Assembly (NCBI RefSeq): GCF_026790145.1
Contig: NZ_JALAMS010000011.1
Span: forward strand, 284,269 to 348,268
Reading direction: 5' to 3'
Source: Bacillus_I endophytica_A
GTDB taxonomy: Bacteria; Bacillota; Bacilli; Bacillales; Bacillaceae_H
Length of the DNA stretch: 64,000 nucleotides
The notes below the pieces were generated by a model. That model ran no database searches, was not told the DNA's origin, and saw only the letters and a program-made list of their open reading frames with translations. Of the stretch, positions 26,089 through 34,670 are shown piece by piece. A program made the position numbers and the translations under genes. Within the stretch, counting starts at the first letter, position 1. Each line of letters begins with the position of its first letter.

Positions 26089-27405
26089 TCAAGCTCTATA
26101 TTTACGAACAAATTGGTGAAAAAATAAGCCAAAGAGCACAAGAATAATAAGAGAACCAAGCGCAACTCGGCTTGCTAAGTTTCCGTAATCCGCTAATAGG
26201 AGCGTAATTGTTCCATATAAAAATGGACCAACAACAGACGATACTTTTCCTGAAAAAGCGAAAAGACCAAAAAACTGACCGCGTTTCTCTTGAGGCGTGA
26301 GTTCAATAATAAACGTGCGCGTTGTTACCCATAGTGAACCAAGTGACACCCCAAAAAGGCTTCCTGCCACCCAAAATAGTGCAGAATTTGTTGCGACAAC
26401 TGCAAAGGATAGAGCCACTATTAAAATGATACCAACCGCTACAATGGACTTCCATGCTCCCCATTTTTTGCAAATAAATCCGAAGACAAATGAGCCGATA
26501 ATACTAGCAACTGTTGAAACAAGATAAAGTAAAATAAATTCCCCTGCTCCAAAACCAACAATTGCGGTTGAGTAAACGGACATCATCGCAACAGCAGTCG
26601 CAATTGCATCATTCAAAAAGAAGTACGCAATCATAAAATAAAAAATGGCTTTATAACTTTTCATTTCTTTAAGTGTTACGATAATATCACGGTACCCACT
26701 CCAAAATGAAGCCTTTTCTACCTTTTTCTCCACTTCTTTTTCTTTTGTAAAAAAGATAAAGGGAAGAGAAAACAATAAAAATAAGAGCGCTGTCGGAATA
26801 AATGCTTCATGATAATTCCCGCTGCTCACAAATGGATAAATGGATAAGCCAACGAGTGTACCAATATAGCCAACAGCGGTCCCGAATCCGGAAACAACCG
26901 CCATGTTTTCTTTTGTACTAATATCGGCTAAAATCGGATCGTAAAACACAAGGCTTGAGTTATAAAAGAATTTAGCAATCACAAAACAAATGATCACAAG
27001 AATTAATGAAAGCGGCAGTCCCCCAACTGTTCCACCTTCATCCCCCATGGCTAAAAACCCCATCATCAGCGTAAAAAAGACGGAAACAAGCGTAAATGCC
27101 GTCACATACTTTTTCTTTTTGCCCGTTCTGTCAATAAGCACTCCAAAAAGCGGGGCAAAAATGACAAGAAAAAAACTAGAAAAGGCGTTTGCATAAGAAA
27201 TAAACGTACTTGCAATCTGGTTCATTCGTTCACTGTCTCCGACAACTTCCTGCAGATAAAATGGAAAGAAAATGGTTGTAATATTGGAAGAGAAAATCGT
27301 GTTTGCAAAATCGTAAAGCGCCCATGACAAAATCGGCAGCATCATAAAAAGCTTGAAGTTGCTTTTGGGCATCATTTCACTTCGCTTTTTTTCTTCTTGT
27401 AGCAT
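26089..27405 (-). CDS. MFS transporter, UMF1 (YxiO/Atg22-like) family
   Basis: 438-aa carrier with about 12 transmembrane helices. The UMF1 signature SWALYDFANTIFSSNITTIFFPFYL opens the protein (quoted in parts: SWALYDFANTIF), and the MFS loop motif appears as GVLIDRTGKKKKY. The C-terminal half starts after a charged loop (KEVEKKVEKASFW). Relatives in Bacillus (YxiO) have unknown substrates. Monocistronic. Confidence 0.88.
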   Translation of the reverse strand: MLQEEKKRSEMMPKSNFKLFMMLPILSWALYDFANTIFSSNITTIFFPFYLQEVVGDSERMNQIASTFISYANAFSSFFLVIFAPLFGVLIDRTGKKKKYVTAFTLVSVFFTLMMGFLAMGDEGGTVGGLPLSLILVIICFVIAKFFYNSSLVFYDPILADISTKENMAVVSGFGTAVGYIGTLVGLSIYPFVSSGNYHEAFIPTALLFLLFSLPFIFFTKEKEVEKKVEKASFWSGYRDIIVTLKEMKSYKAIFYFMIAYFFLNDAIATAVAMMSVYSTAIVGFGAGEFILLYLVSTVASIIGSFVFGFICKKWGAWKSIVAVGIILIVALSFAVVATNSALFWVAGSLFGVSLGSLWVTTRTFIIELTPQEKRGQFFGLFAFSGKVSSVVGPFLYGTITLLLADYGNLASRVALGSLIILVLFGLFFHQFVRKYRA

Positions 27406-27857
27406 ACTTCTACCTCTTTCGATTTTTTATAATATATTCGAATTTCTCCCCTTCATTCCCCTTTTGATTCTCATTACTTTTACAATGCTCAACGCAAAAA
27501 ACTGCTGAGAACATATGCCTCAACAGCCAATAGCTGAAAAAAACCCTAATATATGTATTATAGCTTAAATATTCCAAAATGAATATTTAAGTTTCAATTT
27601 AGAACATATAGACCTATTTGTTATAAGTCATCTAGTTCTTTAGACTACCTCCTCCAATTATGGGGATAACGTATAAACAAGTGTTTGTTCTATGGAAAAT
27701 ATGAGAGAGGATAACGTGTGGATTGTTTTTTACAAAAGAGGCGTTGTTCAATAGCTTTTTGTTTCTTATTCCTTTTACATACCGTAACTATTGTATTTTC
27801 ATTTAGCTTAACGAAAGCTTCTCTCCTCCTTCTGATGAGAAATAGATATAAACTATA
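27406..27857. other. 450-bp non-coding interval
   Basis: Region between the MFS gene and the Fur-family gene. I find no ORF with a convincing ribosome site. It contains the palindrome at 27564-27591 and otherwise AT-rich sequence. Confidence 0.5.
27564..27591. repeat. Perfect 11-bp palindrome (possible operator)
   Basis: CTTAAATATTC - CAAAAT - GAATATTTAAG. No T-run follows, so an operator for a dimeric regulator is more likely than a terminator; the nearest candidates are the MFS gene (start at 27405) and the Fur-family product. Confidence 0.45.
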
Positions 27858-28310
27858 CTAGATTACTTTATGCTGTTCACAGTCAGCACAAAGCCCTTCA
27901 ATTGTAAGGCTAAGGTTTAATGGTGTAAAACCGGCAAACATGTCAGCACATTTCGCAAACATTTCTTCTTCTTTGCTGCTAAAATCAAGGGTAATGCCGC
28001 ACCTTATACAAGATATTCCATAGCGATACAATTGCCTTGTTACAATCTCATAGCGGGACTGGCCAGCATCTTCTTTAATTTCCCTTACAACGTTAACGTC
28101 CTTTAAAAGAGCTAAATTTGTATTAATCGTTTTTTTCGTCACATTTGGAAACTTTACCGCCATATTTTGAAAAAGACGCTCTGCTGTTATCGGCAGTTTT
28201 GTCTGCAACAAATGCCTAATAATGGCTGCTCGCTGAGGCGTTAGTTTGACTCCTTTGTCCTTTAGCTTGTTTTTATAAAAATTCAGTTCTCCGTTCATTT
28301 TCTTCATCAT
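27858..28310 (-). CDS. Divergent Fur-family transcriptional regulator
   Basis: About 150 aa (three possible ATGs at 28310, 28307 and 28298 follow AAAGGAG). Winged-helix part: KGVKLTPQRAAIIRHLLQTK and the recognition helix near NVTKKTINTNLALLKDVNVV. The C-terminal domain keeps both CXXC zinc knuckles (SCIRCG and LCADCE). The regulatory-metal ligands of Fur/PerR are not there: the usual HxHxxC-type segment reads LYRYGISCIRC, and the PerR Asp in SRFDFV is Glu here (SRYEIV). The gene lies 55 bp downstream of qoxD, so it may be co-transcribed with the oxidase. Signal sensed is unknown. Confidence 0.85.
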   Translation of the reverse strand: MMKKMNGELNFYKNKLKDKGVKLTPQRAAIIRHLLQTKLPITAERLFQNMAVKFPNVTKKTINTNLALLKDVNVVREIKEDAGQSRYEIVTRQLYRYGISCIRCGITLDFSSKEEEMFAKCADMFAGFTPLNLSLTIEGLCADCEQHKVI

Positions 28311-28365
28311 CTCCTTTTTTTAGAGGGGCAAGTAAGGAGATCCCTACTTGCCTCCCTTTCTAGTT

Positions 28366-28668
28366 TTAGTGCATAGACGTTAAGACCCACACACTTCCAA
28401 CTACAATAATAATGGCAATGAGACCTGAGGCAATCATTTTCCCAATTTGCCAAAGCTTGTGCTCTCCTTCTGAAATATGCATAAACATAAACAATTGAAT
28501 GGCTGCTTGAATAAACGCAAGCAGGAACACGAGTGCAACAATTGTTTGGACTGATAAATTTGTGTACAACCCAACCCAAACGGCTAGAAACGTTAGCGCA
28601 ATCGATAATAGAAAACCTACTACATGTGACCACGGAAAGTGACTATGTTTTTCTGTTTTTTGTTCCAT
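28366..28668 (-). CDS. qoxD: Cytochrome aa3 quinol oxidase subunit IV
   Basis: 100-aa membrane subunit with three helices (about residues 12-32, 38-60 and 72-95), of the cyoD/QoxD family (MHISEGEHKLWQ before the last helix). The start ATG at 28668 shares its A with the stop codon of qoxC (TAATG), so translation is coupled; a longer frame to 28716 is a qoxC shadow. Last structural gene of the oxidase operon. Confidence 0.92.
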   Translation of the reverse strand: MEQKTEKHSHFPWSHVVGFLLSIALTFLAVWVGLYTNLSVQTIVALVFLLAFIQAAIQLFMFMHISEGEHKLWQIGKMIASGLIAIIIVVGSVWVLTSMH

Positions 28669-29282
28669 TATTTCACCATCCCTAATAGATAAACGCTTGA
28701 GAAAACGAAAATCCATACAAAGTCTAGGAAATGCCAGTATAAGCTTGAAACAAATACTTTTTTCGCTGTATGCGGTGTTAGCCCTCGCTTCATCACTTCA
28801 GCGATGATCAGAATCATCCACCCAATTCCAAGCGTTACGTGAAGCCCGTGCGTTCCTGTTAAAACATAAAAGGAAGACCAGTAGGCATTTGTCCCAATTG
28901 TCGCGCCTTCATGAACAAGATGGATAAACTCCATCACTTCCATGTATAAAAATCCCCCACCAAACAGAAGTGTTACAAGGAGCCAAAGGAGCATTCCCTT
29001 CCTATTTCCTTTACGCATCTCATGAATCGCCAATCCACATGTGAAACTGCTTGTTAATAGAATAAGCGTCATCGCGATTGTATTATTAAGATCAAAAAGG
29101 TCGCTAGGAAGAGGTCCTCCTGCTGTTCTACCTTCTAACACAAAATAGGCGGAAAAAATCGTAGCAAAAAGCGCAACTTCTGCTCCTAAAAAGATCCAAA
29201 ATCCAAATATATTTAATCTCCCAATTCCCGATTTATATTCTAAAGGAACGTTTTCTTCCCCAGCGTTACTAACCTGTGCCAT
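28668..29282 (-). CDS. qoxC: Cytochrome aa3 quinol oxidase subunit III
   Basis: 204-aa membrane subunit, same length as B. subtilis QoxC, five helices. Motifs: GRLNIFGFWIFLGAEVALFATIF, TGTHGLHVTLGIGW and LYWHFLDFVWIFVF (in pieces as typical of COX3). The start is ATG 29282, seven bases from AAGGGTGAG; the frame extends to 29336 inside qoxB but without need. It overlaps qoxD by one base. Confidence 0.93.
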   Translation of the reverse strand: MAQVSNAGEENVPLEYKSGIGRLNIFGFWIFLGAEVALFATIFSAYFVLEGRTAGGPLPSDLFDLNNTIAMTLILLTSSFTCGLAIHEMRKGNRKGMLLWLLVTLLFGGGFLYMEVMEFIHLVHEGATIGTNAYWSSFYVLTGTHGLHVTLGIGWMILIIAEVMKRGLTPHTAKKVFVSSLYWHFLDFVWIFVFSSVYLLGMVK

Positions 29283-29286
29283 TTTC

Positions 29287-31263
29287 TCACCCTTCCTTAT
29301 GGAACGGCTGTTCCGCTTCCGTAATTTCTTCAACACTTACATAGTAGCCTTTATCTTCTTCAAAGGAACGAACTGAGCGAACGAGCATACAACCGAGTAT
29401 TCCCACTGCGCCTAATATCGCCATCCACCATAGTTCAAAAACAAGAGCAAAACCAGCGACAAAGAAAAATGCACACATAACAGGAGCTGTTCCTGTATTG
29501 CTTGGCATATGAATAGGCTCATAGTTTCCTTCTTCTTTTTGCTCTCTCTTTGTTTGCTTTTTCGCTCTTTGCTTCATATCCCAGAACGTATCAATATTTT
29601 GGACATGAGGGATCTTCGCAAAGTTGTAGTGAGGCGGAATAGACGTTGTTGTTGCCCACTCAAGCGTTCTTCCGTCCCATACGTCTCCTTCTGTTTCTCT
29701 AATCGCATAGCGGTGACTGTAATAGATGTTGTATACAAACACAACGAATCCAAGTCCCATTGCAGCAGCACCAACGGTTGATGCAACGTTTAGACCCGTC
29801 CAACCATCTTCAGGAGCGTACGTATACACACGGCGCGGCATGCCATCAAACCCTAGAATGAATTGTGGAAGGAAACATACGTTAAAGCCAATTGTAAACA
29901 ACCAAAACGCCCATTTTCCAATTCTTTCGTTCATTTTGTAGCCAACCATTTTCGGATACCAGTAAATTAGACCAGCAAAACAAGCAAAGGCAACACCTGC
30001 AATTAATGTGTAATGGAAATGTGCAACAAGGAAGTATGAGTTATGATACTGAAAATCCGCTGCTGCCATGCCAAGCATAACCCCTGTTACTCCTCCGATT
30101 ACAAACGTTGGAATAAACGCAAGTGACCAAAGCATTGGTGTTGTAAACTCGATCTTACTTTTATATAGCGTTCCAAGCCAGTTAAACAGCTTAATTCCGG
30201 TTGGAATCGCAATGGCCATCGTTGTAATCGAGAAAATATTGTTAACAGCTGCGCTTCCTCCCATTGTGAAGAAGTGATGCACCCATACAATAAAGCTTAA
30301 AAACGAGATGACTACAAGCGAGACAATCATCGTTTTATATCCAAAGAGCGTTTTACGCGCGAACGTTGCAATAATCTCTGAAAAAATCCCAAATGCAGGC
30401 AACACAACAATGTATACTTCAGGATGTCCCCACATCCAGAACATGTTTGACCAAAGCATCGGATTTCCGCCGTCTGTTAAGGTGAAAAAGTGCGTACCAA
30501 ACAGGCGATCAAACGTCATCAATGCAAGCGTAACCGTTAAAATCGGGAACGCAAACACGATAATAAATGACGTAATCAGCGTTGTCCATGTAAACATCGG
30601 CATGCGAAGTAGCGTCATACCAGGCGCACGCATTTTAATGATTGTGACAACAAAGTTAATCCCTGTTAACAGCGTACCAATTCCTGAAACTTGCAGACCG
30701 AGTAAATAATAGTTAATACCAGGTCCTGGGCTTCCTTCGATGGCTAATGGCGCATAGTTTGTCCATCCTGCATCAGGAGAACCTCCAAAAACAAAGGAAA
30801 TGTTAAACAATATAGCTCCGCTAAAGAAAGACCAGAAGCTTAAGTTATTCAGAAACGGAAAGGCAACATCTCTTGCCCCAATTTGTAGTGGGACCGCAAA
30901 GTTCATTAGCCCAAGTAAAAAAGGCATGGCCATAAATAAAATCATAATGGTTCCATGAGTTGTAAAAATCTCGTTGTAGTGGTGAGATGATAAAAAATCA
31001 TTGTTTGGAACCGTAAGCTGTGCTCTCATTAATAAAGCGTCAACTCCGCCGCGGAAAAGCATAAGTAAAGCGGCTAAAATGTACATAATTCCGATTCGTT
31101 TATGATCTACAGTTGTGATCCATTCTGTCCAAAGCCACTTCCATTTTTTAAAGTATGTAAGAACAAATAAAATTCCAATTGTAGTAAGCGCAATCGAAAT
31201 GTTCGCTCCAAGAATGAGCGGATCATCAAGAATTAAGTGCTCTTTAATAAAATCAAACATCAT
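29287..31263 (-). CDS. qoxB: Cytochrome aa3 quinol oxidase subunit I
   Basis: 658-aa catalytic subunit of the heme-copper quinol oxidase. Heme and copper ligands are in the expected places: FTTHGTIMILFMAMPF (low-spin heme His), WMWGHPEVYIVVLPAFG (CuB His with cross-linked Tyr), WVHHFFTMG (two CuB His) and LVAHFHYTLIAG (heme His pair). The protein reduces oxygen to water and pumps protons. C-terminal extension beyond the 12 core helices is normal for QoxB. Gene order qoxA-B-C-D. Confidence 0.96.
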   Translation of the reverse strand: MMFDFIKEHLILDDPLILGANISIALTTIGILFVLTYFKKWKWLWTEWITTVDHKRIGIMYILAALLMLFRGGVDALLMRAQLTVPNNDFLSSHHYNEIFTTHGTIMILFMAMPFLLGLMNFAVPLQIGARDVAFPFLNNLSFWSFFSGAILFNISFVFGGSPDAGWTNYAPLAIEGSPGPGINYYLLGLQVSGIGTLLTGINFVVTIIKMRAPGMTLLRMPMFTWTTLITSFIIVFAFPILTVTLALMTFDRLFGTHFFTLTDGGNPMLWSNMFWMWGHPEVYIVVLPAFGIFSEIIATFARKTLFGYKTMIVSLVVISFLSFIVWVHHFFTMGGSAAVNNIFSITTMAIAIPTGIKLFNWLGTLYKSKIEFTTPMLWSLAFIPTFVIGGVTGVMLGMAAADFQYHNSYFLVAHFHYTLIAGVAFACFAGLIYWYPKMVGYKMNERIGKWAFWLFTIGFNVCFLPQFILGFDGMPRRVYTYAPEDGWTGLNVASTVGAAAMGLGFVVFVYNIYYSHRYAIRETEGDVWDGRTLEWATTTSIPPHYNFAKIPHVQNIDTFWDMKQRAKKQTKREQKEEGNYEPIHMPSNTGTAPVMCAFFFVAGFALVFELWWMAILGAVGILGCMLVRSVRSFEEDKGYYVSVEEITEAEQPFHKEG

Positions 31264-31277
31264 ATGTTCCTCCTTTC

Positions 31278-32240
31278 CTAGTGATGAGCGTGCGATCCAT
31301 GGTTCGAATGCTCATGTTCTTGTGAACCTTCTTCATCTTCATCTATTGGTTCTTCAATAAGTCCATGATCTGCTCTTACTTTTAACGCATATGTTGAGTT
31401 AAGACCATGATCAACGAAATCTAAATGTGTTGATGAAAAAGTGGTTTGCTCTGCTGTATCAGGAAGCATGAGCTTCTTATACGTTTCCTCAGTTAGCTTT
31501 GGAGCCGTTTCTTTTGTCTCCTCTACCCAACTGCTATACTCTTCTTCATTCAGCGCTACAAAGTCGAACTGCTGATGAGCCATTCCCTCTCCTGTAAAGT
31601 TCGAGTTTCGACCTTCATATGTTCCAACTTCATCTGCCTGTAAGTAAAGCTCATTCACCATTCCAGGCATTCCATATATTTGCCCACCTATTTGAGGAAC
31701 CCAAAAAGAAGCCATAGAGTCTGCTGCTGTAATTTTGAATAAAATTGGATGATCCTCAGGCACGTTCACATAGTTAACTGTTTCGATTTCTTGTTCTGGA
31801 TAGCTAAAAATCCATTTCCAGTCAACGGCCGTTGCATGAATAACAATCGGCTCTTTATCAGCTGAAGATTTCGGTGCTTCTTTTAAGTCATAAAGAGCTT
31901 TCGCATTTGGAACAGAAAGGGCAATTACAATTAAAAGGGGGATAAGGGTCCAAATGATTTCAAGTTTTGTGCTGCCGTGCAAATTTGGATCATAATCGCG
32001 GTCATTGAAGTTTTTTCGATTACGATACTTTATAATCACAAACGTAAATACAGCAAAAATGATGACAACAATAGCAAGCATAAAATAAAGGGAAAAGATA
32101 ATAAGATCTTTTTGAATCTCCCCAACCGGTCCCTTAGGATCTAACACGATAAGATCACTGCGAACTCCAAGTACAGTAATAATAACGAGTGAGATTAAAC
32201 TACTTATTACAATCAACCATGCTTTACGATTTTTGAACAT
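31278..32240 (-). CDS. qoxA: Cytochrome aa3 quinol oxidase subunit II
   Basis: 320-aa subunit II with two N-terminal membrane helices and an extracytoplasmic cupredoxin domain. ATAVDWKWIFSYPEQ and FKITAADSMASFWVPQIGG align with B. subtilis QoxA. The CuA ligands of cytochrome c oxidases are missing, as expected for a quinol oxidase. Unlike B. subtilis QoxA, the first hydrophobic segment (WLIVISSLISLVIITVLGV) has no lipobox cysteine. The C-terminus is acidic then His-rich (EHEHSNHGSHAHH). First gene of the operon; AGGAAGGTGA ribosome site. Confidence 0.94.
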   Translation of the reverse strand: MFKNRKAWLIVISSLISLVIITVLGVRSDLIVLDPKGPVGEIQKDLIIFSLYFMLAIVVIIFAVFTFVIIKYRNRKNFNDRDYDPNLHGSTKLEIIWTLIPLLIVIALSVPNAKALYDLKEAPKSSADKEPIVIHATAVDWKWIFSYPEQEIETVNYVNVPEDHPILFKITAADSMASFWVPQIGGQIYGMPGMVNELYLQADEVGTYEGRNSNFTGEGMAHQQFDFVALNEEEYSSWVEETKETAPKLTEETYKKLMLPDTAEQTTFSSTHLDFVDHGLNSTYALKVRADHGLIEEPIDEDEEGSQEHEHSNHGSHAHH

Positions 32241-32530
32241 GGAAATTTCACCTTCCTTTCTTATGTCTCGAATGAAACAATCTCAGATTCCACCAAATTG
32301 TATAAGAAAATTAAAGTAAGTGATAGCGATTAAAAGGGCTTTTTTCACTTTTCAATAATTCGACAAACTTCATTCATAAATCAGTAACAACTCTGGATTT
32401 AACCCCCATTTAAATCCCTCTAGGGGGGGATATTATTTTCATCTCCGCTCTTAAAAACACCTATAAAATGAACTATAAATTTAATTTATCTTTTACTTTA
32501 TAAACTAAAAAAACTAAGCCTTTTCCATCA
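32241..32530. other. Upstream region of qoxABCD
   Basis: About 290 AT-rich bases without an ORF. It must hold the qox promoter; a TATACAAT-like -10 is visible on the minus strand near 32300, but no good -35. A G-run (AGGGGGGGA) lies near 32420. Confidence 0.4.
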
Positions 32531-32561
32531 AAAAAGATGCCTCTTAAAAAGGCATCTTTTT
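32531..32561. terminator. Bidirectional terminator overlapping the VOC gene stop
   Basis: AAAAAGATGCCT / AGGCATCTTTTT, 12-bp stem; the last codons of the 32544-33011 gene are part of it. Confidence 0.85.
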
Positions 32562-33011
32562 GGTTTCCTTCCATTCTTTTAAACTCATCATTTTAAAGTT
32601 CTCTTTAACGTTATGACTTAGTGGTGAAATCAACTCAATGGAATTTCCATCAGGGTCACTAAAATAAAGAGCAGCATGTGCTTGCGGACTATTTGGTAAA
32701 ACGAGCGGCTGTCTGTCCTCCCCAAATCCAAACGCCGTTCTTACTTGGATTCTCCTCTCTTTCAGCCAATCTTTAGCGGAATCCATATCTTCCTGCTCAA
32801 TGTGAAGAGCAATGTGGCGAACAGAAGCATGATACGGAATATGAACTTGCTCGGTTTCCCAAAGTCCCAGCCAGCTTTCTCCTTTTTTAATCCAAAAGAA
32901 AGCTAGTTTCTCTTCACGAAAAGCAATCTCTAAGTCTAGTTTTTGATAAAACTCAATCGATTTTTCAAGATTTGAAACAGGTAAATGTGCTTCATACAAT
33001 CCTTTAATCAT
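32544..33011 (-). CDS. VOC (glyoxalase/bleomycin-resistance) family protein
   Basis: 155-aa single VOC module pair: EAHLPVSNLEKSIEFYQKL at the start and YFSDPDGNSIELISPL near the end are the standard beta-alpha-beta-beta-beta units; RHIALHIEQ contributes a likely metal His. Substrate unknown; related proteins handle thiol adducts or antibiotics. The start overlaps the upstream gene's stop by 4 bp (ATGA). A clear paralogue lies at 57375-57836. Confidence 0.85.
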   Translation of the reverse strand: MIKGLYEAHLPVSNLEKSIEFYQKLDLEIAFREEKLAFFWIKKGESWLGLWETEQVHIPYHASVRHIALHIEQEDMDSAKDWLKERRIQVRTAFGFGEDRQPLVLPNSPQAHAALYFSDPDGNSIELISPLSHNVKENFKMMSLKEWKETKKMPF

Positions 33012-33316
33012 TCAAAACTCCTCCCTTTTATAAAATAGACAGCAAGATTAGCCATACTTAGCACAGCGATGATTAAGAAAAGAAAAAAAGAGAAAGGATC
33101 TCCTGCCCCGTTTAGTTCATCAGCTAATACGCCCATTCTATACAAAAAAAGAGCGGATATTGTAATAGAGAGAACGGAAAAAACGGCAACTAAAAAGCCG
33201 ATAACACGCCGATAATGCTTAATCACAATAAGAAAAAAGAGCACTCCAACTAGCGTAACGATGAGGAAAATCAACAGGGGACGAAAGAGCGTGATTGTTT
33301 CAAATTCAGCTATCAT
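33008..33316 (-). CDS. Hypothetical membrane protein
   Basis: 102 aa with three membrane helices (about residues 12-33, 38-58 and 78-96) and the short basic loop KHYRRV. The start is ATG 33316, five bases after GAGGTG. It overlaps the VOC gene by 4 bp, so the two are translated together. No known family recognised. Confidence 0.75.
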   Translation of the reverse strand: MIAEFETITLFRPLLIFLIVTLVGVLFFLIVIKHYRRVIGFLVAVFSVLSITISALFLYRMGVLADELNGAGDPFSFFLFLIIAVLSMANLAVYFIKGRSFE

Positions 33317-33406
33317 AAAGCACCTCACTTTTTCAATATGTTAACATAAATTGAAAATTATTACTTTTAAAAAGCTCAAAAAAAGACCTCCAGCAAAACT
33401 AGAGGC

Positions 33407-33631
33407 TTATCGTGCTAATCCATATCTTTTTCTTTCCTTGAACGCACAGGAAAGAATATTATCTATTTTAAATGTCCGCTTTTCATGGCGAAGCAAACAC
33501 CAAGCTTTTACTTTTGTTTTATTTATCTCATATACAATGATGGAGCGCTGTGTAATTGAGCCGTTATCCGCCATATAAATAATCTCAAGCGGTTTCTTTA
33601 GCTCTAAACTTTGTTGTAATAATCGCAGCAT
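33407..33631 (-). CDS. Small WYL-domain protein, probably LexA-regulated
   Basis: 74 aa consisting of little more than one WYL-like beta-barrel: LEIIYMADNGSITQRSIIVYEI, then KVKAWCLLRHEKRTFKIDNIL (quoted in parts). WYL domains bind nucleic acids or regulate DNA-repair and defence genes. AAGGAG lies ten bases before ATG 33631. The promoter (33656-33684) has a LexA-type box between -35 and -10, so the gene is expected to be part of the SOS response. It may be followed by the 33316-33008 pair in one transcript. Confidence 0.75.
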   Translation of the reverse strand: MLRLLQQSLELKKPLEIIYMADNGSITQRSIIVYEINKTKVKAWCLLRHEKRTFKIDNILSCAFKERKRYGLAR

Positions 33632-33655
33632 AATCGTTCAACTCCTTATGTTTCA

Positions 33656-33684
33656 ATTATACCGAACAAACGTTCTTAAATCAA
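33656..33684 (-). promoter_or_regulatory. Promoter with LexA (SOS) box for the WYL gene
   Basis: On the minus strand: -35 TTGATT (33679-33684), 17-bp spacer, -10 TATAAT (33656-33661). The spacer contains CGAACAAACGTTC (33663-33675 on the plus strand), matching the Bacillus LexA consensus CGAACNNNNGTTCG apart from the last base. A LexA dimer there would block RNA polymerase. Confidence 0.75.
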
Positions 33685-34026
33685 CAAAGAGACTTTTTCT
33701 TACATAATAGACGAGCCAACTGATAGCTAACCTCTTTATACCAAATACTTATTCATTTCAATAGGATGCCAATGGGTTTATTACACGATAAGACTTGTTT
33801 AATCTCCAGCACCACTTTCATGACAAAATGTATAGCCGTTCTTTTCCTTAAAGCATGAATCCCAAGCAAAATGACACCTGTATTTTTGCCCCCGCCCCTT
33901 CTGTATATGACTAGGATTTATGGATAATAGGATATCTTCCTCTTATCCATAAATATAGAAACCACCTTTTGTACTATTATCGAATTATTTATTACCAATT
34001 TTACATATTTGTTGCATAAACGAAAA
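33685..34026. other. Non-coding interval with a stem-loop
   Basis: About 340 bases without a credible gene. It contains an 11-bp perfect inverted repeat, TTTATGGATAA at 33917-33927 and its complement at 33943-33953, with no T-run. A 22-codon minus-strand frame at 33753-33821 looks protein-like but has no ribosome site. Confidence 0.4.
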
Positions 34027-34041
34027 CGAAAATCATTCTCA
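34027..34041 (+). promoter_or_regulatory. Candidate Fur box upstream of the doxX gene
   Basis: CGAAAATCATTCTCA, read on the minus strand TGAGAATGATTTTCG, matches the 7-1-7 Fur consensus TGATAATNATTATCA at 11 to 12 of 14 positions. It lies 46 bases before the DoxX start, suggesting iron-controlled expression. Confidence 0.55.
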
Positions 34042-34086
34042 ATTGTGCTATTATATTTTTATTCACTTTTGATTAGGAGGAAACGT

Positions 34087-34596
34087 ATGATGATTGAGTT
34101 TTTAAGACTGCATAAAAGTATTGCTATTCCTTTAGGGTTGTTGCGTGTATATATCGGATACACGTGGTTTATGGCTGGGCTCGGCAAAATTACAGGGGGA
34201 CAGTTTGATACATCTGGATTTTTACAAGGTGCATTGGCTAAAACAACTGGAGAACAGGCGGCTGTTCAAGCATGATGGGGAACGTTCCTCGAACATGTTG
34301 CTCTTCCGAATATCGAGATGTTTAACGTTCTTGTTCCATGGGGTGAACTGTTAGTAGGATTGGGTTTATTGCTTGGCTGCTTTACAAAGACAGCCGTATT
34401 TTTTGGAATGGCGATGAACTTCTCTTATATGTTTAGCGGTGCTACAGGCACAAATCCGCAGCTTGTTCTTTTATCAATTTTCATTTTAATTTCCGCTACA
34501 AATGCGGGAAGATATGGTGTAGATGGTGTAATTATTCCTCTCATTAAGGATAGGCTAGCGACGAATAAAGTAAAAAGCATGCAAGACATTGCTTAG
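34087..34596 (+). pseudogene. DoxX family membrane protein, interrupted by an in-frame TGA
   Basis: 169 codons of a DoxX-like membrane protein (four helices; WGELLVGLGLLLGCFTKTA, TGTNPQLVLLSIFIL). AGGAGGAAACGT before ATG 34087 is an excellent start. Codon 63 (34273-34275) is TGA in the middle of a continuous frame: AAVQA stop WGTFLEHVALPNIEMF. Relatives usually have Trp-Trp at this place, so a single TGG to TGA change explains it. Either the gene is dead, or the base is a sequencing error. A Fur box upstream and an iron-uptake gene downstream suggest an iron link. Confidence 0.8.
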
Positions 34597-34626
34597 TTTT
34601 TAGAGTACGAGAGCGCTAGAAAAGGT

Positions 34627-34668
34627 GAAAAAGCAGAGCAATATGATAGTATCTCGCTCTGCTTTTTC
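34627..34668. terminator. Bidirectional terminator
   Basis: 13-bp perfect stem GAAAAAGCAGAGC / GCTCTGCTTTTTC between convergent doxX and the siderophore-binding gene. Confidence 0.9.
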
Positions 34669-34670
34669 TC

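Noticed and set aside
33753..33821. Minus-strand 22-codon ORF (MKVVLEIKQVLSCNKPIGIL)
   Set aside because: No ribosome site and too short; at best a gene fragment.
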